64,000 nt of DNA from Congeria kusceri (Eukaryota; Mollusca; Bivalvia; Myida; Dreissenidae): NCBI GenBank assembly GCA_027627225.1, contig CM051034.1, positions 10,582,761 through 10,646,760 of the forward strand. Direction: 5' to 3'. The notes below the pieces were generated by a model, which worked only from the letters and a program-made list of their open reading frames with translations, had not been told where the DNA came from and did not search any database. The position numbers and the translations under genes were made by a program. Of this stretch, positions 35,336 through 47,472 are shown piece after piece. The first letter of the stretch is position 1. Every line of letters starts with the position of its first letter.

Positions 35336-35769
35336 CTTTACAGTTGCGGAACTACTTTTTCGAGTGGTTTATTGGCAATTTAACAACATAAATTTTCTTC
35401 TTTGTCTGTAGAAAACGCTTCGCGTGGCGTGTAGAATGACAATACAATGTGTTCATGCTTCAACAAAAATGGTTTCACATTAACCAGTTTCCATCGAAAG
35501 ACTTTATTAAACTAAAATCAATCAAATAAAAGAGACTTAAAGACGTTCGCAACAAAAAGAACATAATTGGGTTAAATTCTCCTTTTGCTTCATTTTTTCT
35601 TTATTGTTAATAGGTTACAATATACTAATTTCAATTGATAAATGTATATCTTTGTAAGTCTATGAGTTCCAGTCAATGGTTAGTGTTTATGTAATGTGTC
35701 ATTAATCACAATATCTTTACATATTGTCAAAACATCTGAAACCAATTTAAAATCAACAGATATGTTCAA
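35336..35769. other. Intergenic, nothing recognised
   Basis: No exon or repeat boundary seen. Confidence 0.35.
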
Positions 35770-37140
35770 TCCATCTTTTGAAAATTTACAGTTTGAAGAC
35801 TTAGCGTGAACGATAAAAAGGTTCACCAGCTAACATGTTCAGAGTCCACTATTTCCCAAACAAGCACGGTGGCCTATACTATTTATGACTGTTTTAGTTT
35901 TGTTATACATTGACAAATGTCTAAGCCAGGCTTGAAGAAAATCTGAGATTTGGAACTTTATATATTCATACATTTGATCATATATGTATTTTGATGTTTC
36001 AACAGGTATAGTCGGTACATTTTCTTATTTGACCATCTCTAATGACCATTCAAATAAATTTTTTCAATAGTAAAAGTTCATAGAGCATATATAATAATAA
36101 GAAAAACACACTCATACAATGTATTTTCAAACAAATCAGTTCAGAAAAGATCCATTAAATATATCATTTTATTTTGGCAATCGATACGTTGTTTATGTAC
36201 ACAATGTTAAAACGAAACATGATAAATGCAACACAGGTACCCTATTGAAAGTCCAATATTTGCCAAACCTTTTCGGTGATTCATTCTGTTTATGTTTGTT
36301 TTGGTGTATTGATGTATGTATGTGCGAAATTTTAAGAAAATTTGTCGTTTGGAACAAAATATATTGATGCATTTCATATAAAAAATGACTTTTCAGAAAG
36401 CATTATATAGTTTAGTAGGCATTTGAGCTACTTAAATGTCCAGTCAAATTCATCATTTTAACAGTAAATGCAGGTAGAGCGTTTATTATTATCAAAATAC
36501 ACTTGTTTATTGCCAAACAAAACATGTTAAACATATCAGTTGCAAGAACCATAACCTTGTTTGAAAAAAGCTCTCCTAAAAGTATATAGTTAAAACATTG
36601 ATAAAAATCCAAACTGAAAAAAGGGCTTCAACAGGTACCATATTCAAAACCCAATATTTCCGGAACAAGGCCGGTGATCCATATTTTTTAAGACTGTTTT
36701 AGTTTCCAGTATACAATGACGCATGAATTTAGGACTTTTTTTTTAACAAAATCTGTCGTTTGGAACAAAAGATATTTCTATATTTGATTATTTTTTGATG
36801 GTTTCACAGACATATTAAATGCATAATTAACGTGGTTAAGCGTCCATTAAAAGTCATTTTTTTTAATGGTAACTGTACATAAAGCACGATTTATCATTAA
36901 ACTGCACTTGTATTTGCCAAACGAAACATTTAAAAAAGATTTGTTCAAAAATCTCCATCCTTTTAGAATGTTAACGCTTGATATAATTCCACATTGCTAG
37001 TCACACAAATTGAAAAAAGGGCTTCGACAGGTACCGGATTCAAAACCCAATATTTCCGGAACAAGGCCGGTGACCCCTATTTTTTAAGACTGTTTTAGTT
37101 TTAGGATACACTGACGCATGTTTGTGCAAAATTCTGCTGC
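35770..37140. repeat. ~390 bp degenerate tandem repeats, about 3.5 units
   Basis: Units share CAACAGGTACC, TTCAAAACCCAATATTTCCG, AACAAGGCCGGTGA, TTTTTTAAGACTGTTTTAGT and ATTTGTCGTTTGGAACAAA. They recur at about 35850, 36240, 36630 and 37030. The last two are most alike. Short frames inside are repeat-derived. Confidence 0.65.
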
Positions 37141-37206
37141 ATATAAGTGCATGGAAATTAATATGATCGTGCTAAGATACAATTACTTACATTCCATGAT
37201 ACTTAC

Positions 37207-38429
37207 ATGGTATGAAAGCCCTGACCCAATTACTTGGGTACCATACTGAGTGCTGATGTGCACATCTGATTCTTTACTATTCTCGACCAGGTACGAAATT
37301 GGCGACTGTTTTAATTCCTGTAGGGAGGAGATGTCATCGCTTGTCACCTGTATTTTCCTGTAAAATAAATCACAACTGTGAACATTGTTATTAAGATTAT
37401 TTTAGATATGTTGGTTTACTCATAGTAAATGGAATGGTGTATGCATCTGTATGTCTCTGGACAATACTGTTAATGCGATTGTTTTAAAGCCATTGATTGC
37501 ATGTAAAAATACTGAATGCTGTAAATCATTATTTGAAAAAACATTGGAGAATGTGTAAATTTCATCATGTTTGACCGATTAGTTACGAATATTTTTGCTT
37601 GTTAAAGAAATATTAACTATTATTATTTGATGAAGGACAAAACATTCTGTTAAAATATTTTTAATTAATTAAATGCAATGATAATTTATCATTGATAGAA
37701 ATGCAATTGTTGATAGTTACCTATTGTCTGTAAAATTTGCCATTACAGGTTTTCTTTTCCTATTGGTATTCGCGGCTTTTGCTAATATCATTTTCGCCAC
37801 GGATTCTGCAGTGATCTTTTCACCCCGTGGCTTGCCCCACTGCTGTGGCATGCTAGTACACGACAGCATTGATGGAATTTCTTTACATCCCCACAGCTTC
37901 CACTGCTCTAGCAGAAGTATCAAGGCCACTCCATGCGAACAAATACCAGTGGTTTGTCTGTAAATTGCAATCTGTGTAGTAATGTAAATTATACTGGCAG
38001 GCATGTTCCACAAATTCTTAACTTTAGTATTAACTTAACAAAACAGAAGAAAACAAGATTACTTAGGTGTATATGTTGTTAATTATTCGTATAATATTTG
38101 TGATAATTAGAGAAATTTATGGTAAAAATTACCCCACCCACATATTGTATACATTCATATATGAAGATTTTTCGTTTATTCTATAAATGATGATGATAAA
38201 TGGGTTACTTTACCCTATTTGACAGGTGCACAGAGCATCAGTGACAGACTTAGTGTCTGTGTTTAATGAGAAATGCACTCTGTGGGGTTGGGCATTTTTC
38301 CGCTGGCTGGGGAAAACACGGCCGTGGATTTCCAGCGCTGAAGGCGATTTCGCATACAATTTCACGTCGTGAACGTATGATCCGGATATAAATCCATGCG
38401 CCTTTTTCTTCCTTTTCAATGAGATGTCC
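37207..38429 (-). CDS. SWIM zinc-finger protein, three-exon fragment
   Basis: Exon 1 is 38429-38214 (donor GTAAAG) with KKAHGFISGSYVHDVKLYAK, VFPSQRK and LCTCQIG. Exon 2 is 37957-37721 (acceptor GCAATTTACAG, donor GTAACT) and opens QTTGICSHGVALILLLEQW, then SCTSMPQQWGKPRGEK and NRKRKPVMANF. Exon 3 is 37357-37207 (acceptor TTTATTTTACAG, donor GTAAGT) with KIQVTSDDISSLQELKQSP and GTQVIGSGLSYH. All three phases agree. Joining exons 1 and 2 creates the SWIM pattern CxC...CxH. The PQQW-KPRG and GS-LSYH words are typical of the animal SWIM proteins that lie beside YqaJ-type nuclease domains in mobile-element-related genes; that link is recalled, not searched. The 5' side is uncertain: a TGA lies just upstream of exon 1, after a CTAAC branch-like word, and the acceptor is weak. 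Exons beyond 37207 were not found. Either a partial gene or a decayed copy. Confidence 0.7.
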
Positions 38430-40456
38430 CTTTTGATATATGTTAGTCATATATCATCGGGGACATCACTTAATGCCACTTCCGCGTTCAAAATCTTGAC
38501 ATTGACCGATGTCGGAGAGTGTTAGAGTGATCTCCCCTGATTTTAGTGGGCATGGCTACAGAATGGTCAGCGATTGGTCAATTGTATGCATGCGTGACAT
38601 TCCATTCTCAGCCCGAGGTTGAGATGGGTCAGTTGTAAATATTGATTACTGATAGCACTGGCCACTACAGGTGAAGTTTCCAGGCAATATCATGCAATAA
38701 AACAAAGTTTGTAATTAACATTGTTGTGAATACAACTGTAACTCAACTGTAAGATATGATTCACAAATAAACTTTCCTTTATTTCCTGTTAATGAGGACA
38801 AACAGAGCAATGGGTGGTGAAAATAGTATTTTAGTTTTGAGTTTTTTTCCAATGTTTCTGTTCCTTAACTGAAATTATTTTGCACAATATCAACCAAGAA
38901 ATTAAGCATTGTTTTAAATAAAAACAAACTACTGTTATTAATTTTAGAATAATATGGTTTAATACTTATAACACTGTATTATGAGAAGTTAGAATAAGAC
39001 ATCAAACATAGAATGGAACTGTTATGTGTAGTTTTCTCACATATAACTGGGCAGTTCATTCTCTTTTATTATGGTTATTTAATACACACGATATTAATGA
39101 CAGTATTCACATTCTTTAATTACTCTTTCTTTAAAACTGATTTTGTCTTTGATTGTTTTCACTGTCCTAGAAAACTGTGTTCATGCATGCATGAATACAG
39201 TTTTGTTTTATTGTCAAACTTTTCTCAATGTATACAAATATTCTGTTTTGTTTTAAATTCATTTTTTCTGATGCAGTCATGAATGCAGATGTTTACTGTA
39301 ATAATTACTTTGTAAAACCTTTGACTTACATAGTGCTAACTGCATATAAAACATTGGTGCAATAAAACAGTCTATTGTATGTTAGATTTCTTATTCTAAT
39401 TTCCCATAATAGTGTATGTTATAATACAACACAGGTCGTGTCATATTTACTTAAACATCACGATTTTTAGAACAACATAATTGTCTAAATACTTGAAAAA
39501 GATGATTATGCCTGATGGATACCTATTAAAGAAGAAAGGGGCAGTTCCTAGTGTTTTGACTGTTGTGAGGAAATTTTAGGCGCCAAGGAGATTACTCATA
39601 AGGAATCCCATTGCATCATTCAACCCCAAACAAAATGGGTATTTTCATTTTCTATTTACCTATTGACCAGTTACTGTTGACTTTGGAATGAAAAAAATAA
39701 TTTTGAATGGTTGCTTCAATATAAATGAAAATTCCTGAGATAGATATTGTTTAATTGTTTCCATTAAATTTAATTTAATACTTAGTTTAGCTAACCAGCT
39801 GTGGATAATAGCATGTCTTAATAACTTAATGAAGCAATAATAAAATATCAAACCAACTTTAACTTTGATATTTTTGCACACATCTCTGTTGAAGAAGATA
39901 GTTTCTAAATAATAGTCATTTTCACACCAAACAAAACAATCACAATTCAAGTCCAGTGCAGACCATTTGTGTCAATACCTTATGATAATTAATAATCTTG
40001 GTTCATTTTTCTTACAACCCAAATCTGTTGGTTGAACAAAATAATATAGTATGTATGGTAGTTTGTAGGGAAACAAGTTTGTGTACCAGTAATTCATAGA
40101 AATGTCCTGAGGTTCTTACCCGAGAATGATTGCACCTCATTTGATACTAGTAGTTTATGCTTGATTGTTTTATATGTCTATTTTGCATGTTCCCTACTTG
40201 TTAACCTAAACTTGAGATAAGAATCTGTAGTTAATGGCCACAAATAACTCTTGGGGTGGATATTAGATTTGTTTAACAGTTCACTATGGATCTTGATTCA
40301 ATACATGAAATGTGCAATAGAAACACAAACTGAACGTTTAAGGCTATGTATTAATATCCCTCACTTTAGAAATGGTAGCATGAGATTGATTTATTGCCAG
40401 ATGAAAACTTATTTGCTTTAACGTAATGTTCAACAAAAGTAAATGTACATTTTGGA
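38430..40456. other. Upstream of the SWIM gene; otherwise nothing recognised
   Basis: On the minus strand, 38640-38440 has an ETS-like GCGGAAGTG and ACCAATCGC near the gene's 5' side, compatible with a promoter but unproven. The remainder to 40456 is AT-rich with no supported exon. Confidence 0.35.
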
Positions 40457-40735
40457 ATGTTATGTGTATCTCGGTCACTATACGAAGCAAGCATACTGCT
40501 TATCAGTAATGCAGTGTTTACATCTGCCCATCTCAGCCTGCTCTGGAGATCTCATGTTCTTTGCATGAGGCTAATATTAAGAAAGGCCTATATGTCTAAT
40601 ATTACAGAAACAATTATTATTGAAAAACAAAACTCCAAACTACATAAACATGTACATCTAGACAAGTGCATACAATGTTATTTTGTTATTTGTCTTGCCG
40701 ACTTTAAATAAATCTTATCTTATCTTAATCAAAGG
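40457..40735 (+). mobile_element. Possible retroelement 3' end with (TCTTA)n tail
   Basis: The stretch closes TTGTCTTGCCGACTTTAAAT AAATC followed by TTATCTTATCTTA, the microsatellite-like tail common on CR1/L2-type LINE 3' ends. The upstream 84-codon frame shows no RT motif. The left boundary is unknown. Confidence 0.3.
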
Positions 40736-41954
40736 GTAGATATATTAGGTAATGCAAGTACAATTTAGCATGCTAAGAACAAGCAACGTGCACATCCAAA
40801 GCAAGAGTGAGTGTTTCTTTTCTGTTTTAGTATATATAAAAAGTAGTTGCGGGAATGGTTAAATAGTATGGATTGCATGCTTTTATAAATAAGACAAAGT
40901 AGCGCTAGTAGCAAGACAAGATTACTTCAGGCAGAAACAAGGGCAGTAACAGAGACACAAACACAAGCATGACCCTAAACAGACATAAATCACAAACACT
41001 CTGATACAGTGATATTTGAGATAACAACTTGTGAGTTGTGTGTCAGTCACTGATCATAGCAAAGCAAAATCAAGTTGTTACCAAATATAATAAGCAGACC
41101 CAAAATGTACATTCTACGACACAGCTTTTCCATAATTTTAAAATATTGAAGTAATAAATTTGTGTAATCTACAAATGTATTTGGTAACAACTCTTTCTCC
41201 TCAGCATAAGCATTGTTGAATTAAATGAGGTCTTGGCCATTGTATGCAAAACATGTACATCCAATATAATATATTCAGAACACATGCTACTGCTTCTAAA
41301 TGTACTTCAAATGTCACAAATATACACTTATGTATAAGTATAATGGTTTTGTCTGAGGCTTATCTTACATCATCATGGGGCCAGGGTGAAGGCCAAACTA
41401 TTTATCAGTGACACCGAACCACACTGCCACAGACAAGTTAGCTGGACGCCTCTACATTGTTTTCTGCAAAAAGGTCTTTAAGACACATTCAAAACAAAAA
41501 ATTGAAACTTTCCCACATAATGCTGCTAATGCAAAACTGGGAATACTAGAAGGATTTAAGAAAAACTAGGAGCACTTGAAAACAAAAAAGGAAACACTGA
41601 TAACAGCTGGAGAGCCTGATACTTCATTTTTCATCTCATATTAACTAAACTTGCACAGCGTGTGTATGGCAAGATGATTTCAAAATAATCCATAAATGGC
41701 CTAGATTGGGGTACCAACACCAGAGGAATTCCCACTTGTTCGTGAGAAAAATGAAGAAAACGGACAATGTCGAGGATATACACTTGCACTGCTTGTGTAT
41801 GACAATAAGGTCTCAGTCAATGTCCAATATGGGCCAGATCAGACCAGGAAGACCAGTTATTGCCCCTTGTTTGTGAACTTTTCATTCCTTGTTGACTAAA
41901 CTTGCACAGTTCATCTATGACCATTCGATCCGAGAGCAATGATGGGCCAGGAAC
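40736..41954. repeat. Degenerate dispersed repeats
   Basis: From ~41620, words such as ACTAAACTTGCACAG, GGTCTCAGTCAATGTCCAAT and GGGCCAGATCAGACCAGGAA recur here and again at 42915, 43895, 44255 and 44445. 40736-41600 shows nothing I can name. Confidence 0.4.
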
Positions 41955-42912
41955 ACTGTGTGCTCATGGTGAGCTTTTGTGATCGCCTTTTGTCCCTCGT
42001 GCGTTGTCCGTCGTCAACATTTACCTTGTGAACACTATACAGACCAAATTTATTGCGCAATATTCATGAAACTTGCACAGACCATTTGTCCCAATGATAT
42101 CTCAGACTTTTTCAAAACTGTGTCATTTGGGGTCCAAAACTAGGTCACCAGGTCAAATTGAAGAAAAAGCTTGTCAACATGAAACTTGTGAACACTGTAG
42201 AGGCCACAGTATTTGCCCAATCAACATGAAACTTGCTTAGAACATTAAATTTTATCCCAATGACATCTCAGAAGAGTTCAAAAATGGGTCATGTGTGGTC
42301 AAAAACTAGGTCACTAGGGCTAATTGAAGAAAAAGCTTGTGAACACTCTAAAAGTCACATTTATCTGGAACGAGTTCAAAACTGGGTCACGAAGGGTAAA
42401 AAAACTAGGTCACCTGACCAAATCGAAGAAAAAGCTTGTGAACACTCTAGGTCAAATTTCTCAATACCTTTCTGAGGTTTTGACTTGAAACTCAAAGTAT
42501 CACAGTGATGAACTTATTATGTAGACAAGAGAAGGTAACTATCAAGGATTTTTCTTGAGTACCCATAATTGCTCTTTTTTCAACTTAGACATTTTGCTTT
42601 AGGTAAAATGTCACAATATCTATAAGAGGTATTGACTTGAAATACAAAATACTTTATCACAGTTATGAACCCATTCTGTAGGCAAGATGAGGTACCGGTA
42701 ACTATATTTAGGATTTTGGTGGAGTTATTGCCCTTTCTTCAAATTAGAATTGTTTGCTTTAGGTCAAATTTCTCAATATCTATAAGAGGTATTGACTTAT
42801 AATTCAAAATACTTCATGACAGTGATACACTTATTCTATACACAAAAGCCTCGAGTACTATCAAACATGAGAAAGTTGAGCGTCCAGCACCCGTAGGCTG
42901 TGCTCTTGTTCA
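41955..42912 (+). mobile_element. Tandem-core element, GTGAGCTTTTGTGATC class
   Basis: The left end is GTGCTCATGGTGAGCTTTTG then GTTGTCCGTCGTCAACATTT. The core repeats GAACACT, GAAACTTGCACAG, CTAGGTCACCAGGTCAAATT GAAGAAAAAGC. The right end is GCGTCCAGCACCCGTAGGCT GTGCTCTTGTT, a terminal hairpin. Same general architecture as the pearl/Helitron-like elements but different sequence. Frames within are repeat-derived. Confidence 0.5.
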
Positions 42913-44560
42913 TTTAATCATGATCAAACTTGCACAACTCGTGTATGGCCATAATATGGAAGAGTATTCGTTTAAAAATTACATGTTGCATTCTTTATTA
43001 AGGGGAAAAACGATACAAATATTCTCTCAAGCTGGGCATTTGGTATGGACATTTTGGTATGTAGATAGCATCAACACATGGTCCTTTACCAATGTTCTTA
43101 AAATTGGTGGCCATGGGCTAAAACTGGCCCCATCCAGGTCTTAATTAATATGTGATTCTATTGACTTTATTTGAATCATCCTTGAAAAATAAACTATTTC
43201 TGTGTGACACATGGCTAACGTCTTTGGAACATAGTCGTACCATATTGTCCTCTACCAACAGTTGAAACATATAATAGTCTTACCATTTTAGTACTTGATT
43301 ACTAATGTTGTAATGGGCTGAAAAAATCTTGGCACTGGGCAAGAAGGGTGTCTGGCGATGTTGGTCCTCTTATTATGATTTAGTTTAGTATTTTCAATGT
43401 TATCTGTAGCCCCGTAATTATCTTGTTTTTAGCAATGGTAAAGAATACCGTACATTCAAAGATACGTATAATTCTCTGACAGTCTGACCTGAAGCACAAC
43501 ATAATTTATTGTTAATGTATATTATATTGATATGATACAATTGATTCATTAGCAGATATTAAGTTTAGTGATTGTCATATAATAATTATGCATTGTGTAT
43601 TATCTATAAGTATTTTGTTTCATTTATGTTGCTCTTTCTATATAGGCTGGCATTAATATTCATGATCTGAAAATGTTACCAATTCTAAATTTGAATAGCA
43701 TACATGTAAAAAGGTATTTACAATACATTAATCATATGAAGCTTGATTAAAATGACAAAATAAATTTATGAAAAAGCTGGATAAAGGCACAAGGTAGCCA
43801 GTGGTACATAAAAGTATTGGTATATGGGGACTGCCCTGCGTCATCTGTCGTCCGTAATGCATCAACAGTTGGGCCTGTAGAGGCGATACAGATTTCATAA
43901 TGGGCCAGATCAGACCAGGAACACCAGAGTTATTCCCCCTATTTTCATGGTCAGAAAATTGTCAGGCAATTTGGAAAAAAGTCTGTGAAAAATCACATTC
44001 TAAAAAAGTCAGTGAAAATTAAGGAAAAAATATTCCTGAAAGTAAAACAATAATTTATACATGTTTGCAGGTTATGGCAATGACTGTCTGCAGGTGTTTT
44101 GAATTACTAAAGTGTATGTATAAATAAAAAAAATCTGCTTATTTTTACTCAGAAATATATATCTTAACAGTTTTTGTAAATGTTCTTGTGTGACTTAAAT
44201 ATGGAGTACAGAGACTTCATGTATAGCCTATTCTTGACCAGACATGCATGGTTTGGGCCTGACCATGAGGTCTCAGTCATTGTTTAATATGGACCACATG
44301 GATTTAATTGACGCAGAATCCTGCTTTACTGATGCAAGTACAATGCAATTTTCTCATTTTAGACTCGAGGAAATACTATGCCTTGCATCTTATTTTCAAG
44401 CTAGGGGTCATTTGACTCCTGGTTTTCAAAATCTACTGAAATTCCTGGGCTAGATCAGACCAGAGAGGACAAAGTTATGGCCCCTTAATTGTTTGTGAAA
44501 AAACTCCATAAGGCCAAAATGAAAATTAACTTCATTAGCAATTGCCTACCTACCCGACGA
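42913..44560. repeat. Degenerate dispersed repeats
   Basis: Further diverged copies of the units described for 40736-41954. No supported gene. Confidence 0.35.
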
Positions 44561-44921
44561 AAAGGTCCCTACTCAAGTTTTTTTTCTTTGTTAAATCAAA
44601 CCAGTTGTTTTTTTTATTCCATATATTCTATTTGTTCTTTGGGTTAAATAAAAGCTGGCTCGTCTTTCATTTCGGTCGTTTTCAATTGGGTTAGTAAATT
44701 ATCTGTATCCGCTAAATCCTTGCTTATAAAAGGCCATATCAAAATGCAATTCTAATCATGTTTGATCAAACTTGTGCAAACAACAGGCAGTTTGTCAGCA
44801 TTCATTGTCTAATTAAAGATGATTGCTAGCAAGCTCTTGTTATATCAACAGACACTTTATTATATTATTAAAAGCAATGTCTGTGTTATATGCTATATTT
44901 TGACGCTAAATGGATCATTAA

Positions 44922-45305
44922 CAGTGTTTTTTTTAATGGCCAATTTTGGGCCGAAATTCGGCCCCATTCCCCTGCTTAAAAGGTATATATTTTTCCCCTA
45001 TCTTAAAACTTCCCCTGAGAATGTAAGATTTATTTTGAAAAAAAAAGACCAAAATGGGACAAAAATTGACTAAGATAGAGTAATTTCGTAAAATATCCAG
45101 GCAATTTTTCATCAAACCAAGTTAAAGCATTTTACCTAAGTTATCATTTGTAGCAAAACATTTGATTAATTAATGTTTTATTACAAAGTATAATATAAAC
45201 GTGTAAATTTACTATAATACTTTTCTAAAAAAAAATCCCCTTTTGGCACAAAATTCTCCATCTGAAGGGCCCCGCCACCTTTACCCAAAGGTGAAAAAAA
45301 CACTG
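44922..45305. mobile_element. hAT-like MITE, CAGTGTTTTTT ends
   Basis: CAGTGTTTTTTTT at the left is mirrored by AAAAAAACACTG at the right, 384 bp in all. The interior has GGGCCGAAATTCGGCCC, itself a palindrome. Flanks ATCATTAA and ATTAATAA are only partly alike, so the 8 bp duplication is decayed or misjudged. Confidence 0.55.
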
Positions 45306-45603
45306 ATTAATAAATTTGCTGCTTTTTTTCCAAAAATTTGAATGCATCTGTATTGCACCTATCAATTGCCAGGTGAAATAGGCCAAACAGGCATCTGTAT
45401 AAGTATCTGTCAATTGTCAGGTTAACTACAGAAGACGACAAGACGGGCATTTGTATTGCACCTGTCAATTGGCAGGTCAGCAACAGTAAGATATCTTATG
45501 TGGGTCATTTTGTAGGCGGTGACACTCAGATGTCAGATCTATCTCTGTTATTGCCTGTACTCACGTGAGCACTTTGGGCCATCATGGCCCACTTTTTACT
45601 TTT
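45306..45603. other. Spacer with short repeated CAATTGnCAGGT words
   Basis: CCTATCAATTGCCAGGT, CTGTCAATTGTCAGGT and CTGTCAATTGGCAGGT lie ~50-60 bp apart, a short degenerate tandem repeat. No gene. Confidence 0.4.
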
Positions 45604-46430
45604 TATAGCTCACCTGAGCACAAAGTGCTCGAGGGTGAGCTATTGTGATCAGTCTGTTTCCGGCGTCCGTCGTCAACATTTTACTTCAAACAACTTTTCT
45701 GAAACCACTAGGTGGATTTCAACCAAACTTGGCAGAAATGTTCCTTGGATGGTACTTTAACAAATTCCTTCAATTCATTAGAATATATTGACAACTCTGG
45801 TTGCAATGGCAACCAAAGCTTAAAAACTGGAAAACTTCAAAAAGCTTCTCGTCAAAAACCAACTGGCTGGATTTGAAAATAGTTTTCACTGAAATGTTCC
45901 TTGGGTGACCCTCTATCAAATTCCATAAAATCATTTTGATTTGTGAAAAAACATGGCCGCCAGGGGGCGGGGCAGTTTTACTTATATGGCTATACTAAAA
46001 ACTTTAAAAATCTTCTTGTCTGAAACCACTGGCTGGATTTCAAATAAATTTCACAGAAACGTTCCTTGGGTGACCCTCTACCAAATTCCTTCAAATCATT
46101 TTGAATCGTTAAAAAACATGTCCGCCATGGGGCGGGGCAGTTTTCCTATATGGCTATATTGAAAACTTTGAAAATCTTCTTGTCTGAAACCACTGGCTGG
46201 TTTTCAAACTAATTTTACAGAAATGTTCCTCGGATGACCTTCTTCCAATTTCCTTTAAATCATTTTGATTCGTGAAAAAACATGGCGGCCAGGGGCGGGG
46301 CAGTTTTTCTTATATGGCTGTATTGAAAACTTTGAAAATCTCCTTGACTGAAACCCCTAGCTGGATTTAAATATAACTTTCCCAGAAATGTTCCTTGGGT
46401 GACCCTCTACCATATTCCTTCAAATCACTC
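45604..46430 (+). mobile_element. Tandem-core element, AGCTCACCTGAGCAC class, right end missing
   Basis: The left end is a strong hairpin, GAGCACAAAGTGCTC within GCTCACCT...GGGTGAGC, then GTCCGTCGTCAACATTTTAC. Five ~165 bp units follow with GAAACCACTGGCTGGATTTC, GAAATGTTCCTTGGGTGACC and GGCGGGGCAGTTTT. The expected right hairpin is absent before 46440, so it is truncated or joined to other DNA. Confidence 0.6.
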
Positions 46431-46602
46431 CTATGTCTGACCACATACTTATTCATGTTATTATTCAACGCCAATAACTGTTAATGATTGAGGTGGCAAG
46501 AGTATTGCGCCGTGACCGTCATGGCAGTTCTAGCTAAACTCAGCGACCCAGGGCCATCTTGTTTTATATTGCTTATAATTATGTAATGATTTTTTTCTTC
46601 AG

Positions 46603-47472
46603 GTTTCGAGATAGATATGCGAGATTGCTTACATCAGGTTGATTCAAGTGGTGTGCAACAAAGAAGCCTCAGGCGTATACATAGGAGAGAATATGAGGTG
46701 ACAGGCCCAAACCGTCTATGGCATGTGGACACGAACCATAGACTGATAAGATGGAATTTTGGTATTTCTGGTGGAATTGACGGTTGTAGTAGACTGGTCA
46801 CATTCTTAAAATGTACAGATAATAACAAATCTGCTACAGTTTTGAAGTGTTTTCAAGAAGGTGTTCAAGAGTTTGGTGTACCGCTGCGAGTACGCACAGA
46901 CAAGGGGCTGGAAAAAGTTGGTATTGCTGACTTCATGATTCAAGTTCGTGGCTCAGGCAGCATGCTTACTGGCAAAAGCACCCATAATCAAAGGATTGAA
47001 CGACTTTGGAGAGACGTTTATGAGGGGGTTTTGTGCTTCTATTATTCACTTTTTCATTTCATGGAAGATGAAGGTGTTCTTGATATACTGAACGATATTC
47101 ATATAACTGCTCTTCACTATGTCTTTCTGCCAAAGATCAATGAAAAATTACACATTTGGCAACAAGCATGGGCAGGTCACAGAATCCGAACAGTAAGGTC
47201 TTCACCGAACAGGCTGTTTACAGCAGGGCTGCTTAACAGTCCTGTTGAGATGCGAATCTACATTCCTCAAGTTGGTCCAAGTGATGAAATTGAAATTGGC
47301 AAAAATGCGGAAGAAAATCAACGGCCAATATTCAGTTCACCGTTTAGTGTTTGTAAGTGAAAACTCTGAACTTGAGCTCCGTTTGGAAATTCCTGAACAC
47401 TGGGAGTCGTCTAAATTTTGTGTCGACATCTTTCACAAAGCTGTTGCAATTTTACAGAGACACATACTATGA
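46603..47472 (+). CDS. DDE integrase-core protein, partial and frameshifted
   Basis: The frame is open from an acceptor (TTTTTTCTTCAG, exon from 46603) through ATG at 46617 to TGA at 47360. It contains GPNRLWHVDTNHRLIRWNFG (first Asp), GVPLRVRTDKGLEKVG (second Asp) and TGKSTHNQRIERLWRDVYEG (Glu), the D-D-E of an rve-like integrase core of the type common as single genes in molluscs, cnidarians and fish. The family's usual GGEN after the second Asp is KGLEK here. The C-terminal part continues in another frame (to 47472, with ELELRLEIPEHWESSKFCVD), so a 1-base indel near 47325-47350 breaks it. Alternatively the strong donor GTAAGTG at 47351 ends the exon. Upstream exons were not found. Flanked on both sides by tandem-core elements. 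Likely a decayed transposon-derived gene. Confidence 0.7.

Noticed and set aside
37724..37963. 79-codon plus-strand frame
   Set aside because: Antisense shadow of SWIM exon 2, which has splice sites and a recognisable zinc finger on the minus strand.
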